NCBI GenBank assembly: GCA_021732995.1
Contig: JAKFWA010000124.1
Span: forward strand, 1-38,205
DNA from: Planctomycetaceae bacterium
GTDB lineage: Bacteria > Planctomycetota > Planctomycetia > Planctomycetales > Planctomycetaceae
Direction of reading: 5' to 3'
DNA: 38,205 nucleotides
The notes under the pieces were generated by a model, which was given only the letters and a program-made list of their open reading frames with translations, searched no databases and had not been told where the DNA came from. Of this stretch, positions 35,569 to 38,205 are shown piece by piece. The translations under genes were made by a program, and so were the position numbers. The first letter of the stretch is position 1. Every line of letters begins with the position of its first letter.

Positions 35569-36671
35569 TAGCAGCAGTGACTGCCACTGCCACACGTAGC
35601 CGGTTGCTCGCCCGCCATTGGCAGTTCGGCCGGCGGCGCGCAATGTTCAGCATCATCAAAGCCCCGTTTCACGATCGTGAAGCCGAGGTCTTCAATCATG
35701 CGGTAGTCCTCTTCCGGCGTTTGGCCCTTGGTCGTGAGATAGTCGCTGACGAACAGCGAGTTCGCCGGATACATGCTCATCGCCTGCATCGACCGCAGAT
35801 TCACTTCGCGACCACCAGCAACGCGGATTTCCGTCTTCGGATTAGCCAGACGGAACAAGCACAGCACTTTCAGGCAGAAACGCGGATTCAACTCATGCAC
35901 GGCTTCGAGTTGCGTGCCCTCGATTGAATTGAGGAAGTTCACCGGCAGCGACTCCACGTTGAGTTCACGCAACTGCAGCGCGGTCTCGACGAGATCCTGA
36001 TGGGTCTCTCCCATACCGGCGATGACGCCCGAGCACAGTTCCATACCGGCATTTCGCACTGTTCGCAGAGTATCCAGCCGGTCTTCGTAAGTATGCGTCG
36101 AGCAGATTTGCTCGTAATAACGGCGACTGGTGTTGAGGTTGTGATTGATGCGATCGACACCGGCGTCGGCCAGCGTCTGCGCTTGCTCGGGCTTCAGCAG
36201 ACCGAGGCAGCAGCAGATGTGCAGACCGTATGTGTCCTTGATCTTCCGCACGATCTGGGAGATGCGATCGACTTCGCCGTTGGTCGGTCCGCGACCGCTG
36301 GTCACGATGCAATACGTCCGAGCCTTGCTGTCGTAGGCAGCCTTGGCGCCGTCCATCAGCTTCTTTTCGTTGAGCAGCGAATACTTCGGAATTTCGGCGG
36401 TCGAATTGATGTTCTGAGAACAATAGCCACAGTCTTCCGGGCACAGGCCGCTCTTGGCGTTCTTCAGCATGTAAAGCTGAACTTCGTTACCAAAATGCTC
36501 GCGGCGAACTCGATACGCGGCATCCAGCAATGCCAGCAGTTCGGTGTCGCTGGAGTTCAGAATGGCGTGACCTTCCTCGGCGGTCACGATGTGCCCGGCC
36601 AGAACACGGTCGGCCAGATCATTCCAATCGAAACTCAGGCGGTTCGCCGCGGAAACAGTGGCTGTAGTCAT
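35568..36671 (-). CDS. bioB: Biotin synthase
   Basis: BioB is a radical SAM enzyme that inserts sulfur into dethiobiotin, the last step of biotin synthesis. The 367-residue product has the [4Fe-4S] motif CPEDCGYC (C77, C81, C84) in GLCPEDCGYCSQ, followed by YCIVTSGRGP, HICCCLGLL, DRINHNLNTSRRYY, GMGET and the [2Fe-2S]-related late region with GREVNLRSMQ. The ATG at 36671 is preferred; the frame to 36713 adds an unconserved leader. The C-terminal tail ends in a Cys/Ser/Gly stretch (CGSGSHCC) beyond the usual end. No other biotin gene is in the window. A hairpin lies 74 nt upstream. Confidence 0.96.
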   Translation of the reverse strand: MTTATVSAANRLSFDWNDLADRVLAGHIVTAEEGHAILNSSDTELLALLDAAYRVRREHFGNEVQLYMLKNAKSGLCPEDCGYCSQNINSTAEIPKYSLLNEKKLMDGAKAAYDSKARTYCIVTSGRGPTNGEVDRISQIVRKIKDTYGLHICCCLGLLKPEQAQTLADAGVDRINHNLNTSRRYYEQICSTHTYEDRLDTLRTVRNAGMELCSGVIAGMGETHQDLVETALQLRELNVESLPVNFLNSIEGTQLEAVHELNPRFCLKVLCLFRLANPKTEIRVAGGREVNLRSMQAMSMYPANSLFVSDYLTTKGQTPEEDYRMIEDLGFTIVKRGFDDAEHCAPPAELPMAGEQPATCGSGSHCC

Positions 36672-36744
36672 GCTGTGAGAATCTCGGTCTACGCGAAGAA
36701 GAAGTGAGTTCAAAATCCAACTTCAGGGCACAGAGTCTAACTGG

Positions 36745-36772
36745 TCAGGTCTGACTGCAAAGTCTGACCTGA
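36745..36772. promoter_or_regulatory. Palindromic hairpin upstream of bioB
   Basis: TCAGGTC at 36745 and GACCTGA ending at 36772 form 7-bp arms. After a T.T mismatch, GACT pairs with AGTC around a GCAA loop. It lies 74 nt upstream of the bioB start, in the 253-nt gap (36672-36924) between bioB and the divergent hypothetical gene. It may be an operator (for example of a biotin repressor) or a leader structure; it does not match the BirA or BioR operator patterns I know. Confidence 0.45.
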
Positions 36773-36924
36773 GAAACTCAACGCCAACATCCCGAAACTC
36801 CGCCACTGCTGTGAGATCAGACAATCACATTCGAACGAATTTCGACCACGCGCGGCTGTTGGCAAGCGACTCCGTACTGCGGTTACAGTGAGGGCTGAAG
36901 CCAGACCAGACGCATGGAAAACAC

Positions 36925-37398
36925 ATGAACTCGTTTCAAGAACTGGCGACATCGCGTCGCAACTGGATCGAAGAAGTCCTGATCCCGTGGTGCCGGTCCG
37001 CCAACAGCGCGAGTCTGCTGCAAGCGGAACTGGACTGGGTGAACCTCGCGGGCGGAGTCGATCCGAAGGCCACTCTGTGGGTCTGGGCCTGGAGCCGCTA
37101 TCCCGTGCTAGCTCACGATGGCCTGCCGGGTCTCAACGAAACGAACGAAGTTCGCGTCACTACGCTCTCCGGAGAAATCGTCGTCGGCTACCCGGATAAT
37201 TCCGCGACGCACGGCAGCCGACTGGTCCTGCTGACCCGGCTGGCCAACGGCAACTTCGCCCACTACGAGCCGATCAGCATCGACAACATCAGCAGTGTGG
37301 AACTCGCCGATCCCGCGTCCGCGGTTTCGCATGTCCCGCTGCCAGACCGGCCGCTCACCATGATGCCGCAGTTCGCGGACGATCAGACGCGAATCTAG
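36925..37398 (+). CDS. Hypothetical protein, 157 residues
   Basis: A soluble protein with no signal peptide. The N-terminal helix region (NSFQELATSRRNWIEEVLIP) is followed by a Trp-rich patch (LDWVNLAGG, LWVWAWSRYP) and a beta-rich segment (NEVRVTTLSGEIVVGYPDNS, then SRLVLLTRLANGNFAHYEPI) that could be an SH3-like or Sm-like fold. I do not recognise the family with confidence, though the composition and codon pattern are clearly those of a real gene. The start at 36925 is preceded only by a weak TGGAAA. It is divergent from bioB. Confidence 0.78.
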   Translation: MNSFQELATSRRNWIEEVLIPWCRSANSASLLQAELDWVNLAGGVDPKATLWVWAWSRYPVLAHDGLPGLNETNEVRVTTLSGEIVVGYPDNSATHGSRLVLLTRLANGNFAHYEPISIDNISSVELADPASAVSHVPLPDRPLTMMPQFADDQTRI

Positions 37399-37478
37399 CC
37401 AGGCCCGGGATCGAGGCAGATCGAGCAGGACAGGGCTCAAGTCAGTGTTGGGGCCACTCACTGTCGCTTCCGCGCCAT

Positions 37479-37520
37479 TAAAAAAAGAAAGCGACCTCGA
37501 TCGTGAGATCGAGGCCGCTT
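37479..37520 (-). terminator. Strong intrinsic terminator of the HEAT-repeat gene
   Basis: On the minus strand, a 14-bp stem (37489-37502 with 37507-37520, one mismatch, 4-nt loop) is followed by TTTCTTTTTTT. It lies 44 nt beyond the stop of the HEAT-repeat gene. The plus-strand gene ending at 37398 could use the same stem, but no T run follows on that side. Confidence 0.88.
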
Positions 37521-37563
37521 GTTACTTACTTAGTTCGAAGCACGTTGCTTCGAGGTTTGCAGA

Positions 37564-38205
37564 CTAGTCCAGCAGGCCGAAGAGGCCAGCCAGCTTGCTG
37601 CTCTTGCGGGGCGTGCCAGCACTGTTCTTGGCTGGTTCCGCTGGAGGAGCGGCCGGAACGGCTTCCTTCATCGGTTCAGCAGGAACAGGAGCAGCCATTG
37701 GGGCGAGGCCAGGAGCGGCACACGCTGGGCTGCAAGCTGGTCCGCAAGCACGAGGACCACAAGCTGGTCCGCATGTTGGGCCGCACTTCGGAGCGCACTT
37801 GGACTTGCAGCAGTCGACAACGTCGTAGCCGCAGAGTTCCAGAGCTTCCTCAGCTTCGTTACGGACACCACGATCGCAATCGCCGAGAGCAACCGTCAGA
37901 GCCTGGACAACCCGGTCGTTCATGCAGCAGCAGCCGTACTTACGAACCTGGTCACCAATCTCGTCAGCAGCTTCGTGACGAACGCGTTCGTCGCAGTCGT
38001 TCAGAGCATACGTGAACGCACACATAATCTCGGGGCTGCAAACACAGCTGTATTTGTCACCGAGCTTATCGATCGCACGAGCACGATCCTTAGCGTAGCA
38101 AGCCGTCTGAGAAGTGTAGATCAACTCAGCAACCTTGCAGGGATCGTCGCAGCACACTGGCTTCGAGCAGCAGGTTGTCGTCTTGGGAGCACAGGTGTTG
38201 CAGGG
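37564..38205 (-). CDS. Cys-rich HEAT-repeat protein (5' end outside window)
   Basis: The frame stays open to the window edge, so the start is outside; the GTG at 38155-38157 is an internal codon. The visible 213 residues hold Cys-rich spacers (CNTCAPK, VCCDDPCK, YSCVCSPE, YGCCCMND, DCCKSKC) alternating with HEAT-like helix pairs (ALNDCDERVRHEAADEIGDQ and ALGDCDRGVRNEAEEALELC). A Gly-Pro-Cys repeat tract (CGPTCGPACGPRACGPACSP) follows, then an Ala/Pro-rich linker and a C-terminal KLAGLFGLLD. The many Cys pairs suggest metal binding or disulfide cross-linking, perhaps in the periplasm or cell wall. Similar HEAT proteins occur in planctomycetes; the function is unknown. A strong terminator follows. 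Confidence 0.85.
   Translation of the reverse strand, partial: PCNTCAPKTTTCCSKPVCCDDPCKVAELIYTSQTACYAKDRARAIDKLGDKYSCVCSPEIMCAFTYALNDCDERVRHEAADEIGDQVRKYGCCCMNDRVVQALTVALGDCDRGVRNEAEEALELCGYDVVDCCKSKCAPKCGPTCGPACGPRACGPACSPACAAPGLAPMAAPVPAEPMKEAVPAAPPAEPAKNSAGTPRKSSKLAGLFGLLD

Overview
The window looks like chromosomal DNA from a member of the phylum Planctomycetota, probably order Planctomycetales. The evidence is its gene families: DUF1501, a PSCyt1/DUF1549/DUF1553 giant secreted cytochrome-like protein, a DUF1559 pseudopilin-like protein, a CRTAC1-type FG-GAP protein, a VWA/GATase-like membrane protein, a CxxCH-bearing terpenoid-cyclase-like protein and a Cys-rich HEAT protein. The genus cannot be told from the sequence alone. 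No rRNA, tRNA, CRISPR array, insertion sequence or prophage was recognised.

Layout. (1) 1-4480: an overlapping run of a DUF1501 protein (its 5' end is outside the window), a Uma2 nuclease-fold protein and a PSCyt1/DUF1549/DUF1553 protein. (2) 4669-9087: a lipoprotein, a transaldolase and a secreted FAD-dependent oxidoreductase. The oxidoreductase ends in the same golvesin-like domain that is inserted in the large PSCyt protein. (3) 9173-12830: eutB, an APC permease and eutC, overlapping by 1 and 4 nt. This is a compact ethanolamine ammonia-lyase operon with no shell-protein gene or eutA reactivase in view. (4) 12884-19963, minus strand: a VWA/GATase-like protein, then DUF1559 plus a small lipoprotein ending in a clear terminator, then a TPR protein plus a 7-repeat FG-GAP/UnbV lipoprotein. 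(5) 20144-25692, plus strand: a cyclase-like protein, two APC amino-acid permeases and, between them, uracil-DNA glycosylase. (6) 25705-27569: a VapBC-type toxin-antitoxin pair, a small conserved-looking ORF, a long bidirectional hairpin and an HTH-receiver protein with a degenerate receiver. (7) 28230-31138: recJ and two hypothetical genes. (8) 31234-36671, minus strand: bioB, a dynamin-like GTPase, a TetR regulator and an ABC1/AarF-type kinase. (9) 36925-38205: a hypothetical gene, then a strong terminator serving the minus-strand Cys-rich HEAT-repeat gene that runs off the right edge.

The most unusual non-coding signal is a short dispersed element in 31.1-35.6 kb. It is made of two adjacent 18-nt stem-loops (7-bp stem, 4-nt loop) with a GTAGG/CCTAC edge. 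It occurs at least three times, once as a partial copy, and always close to the 3' ends of genes. The outermost base pair of one stem differs between copies in a compensatory way (T-A, A-T, G-C), which points to a conserved folded structure. A second clear signal is a pair of identical TGAGC-N2-GCTCA operators bracketing a candidate promoter of the TetR gene.

All functional calls are from reading the translated sequence and recalling family motifs. No database search was possible.
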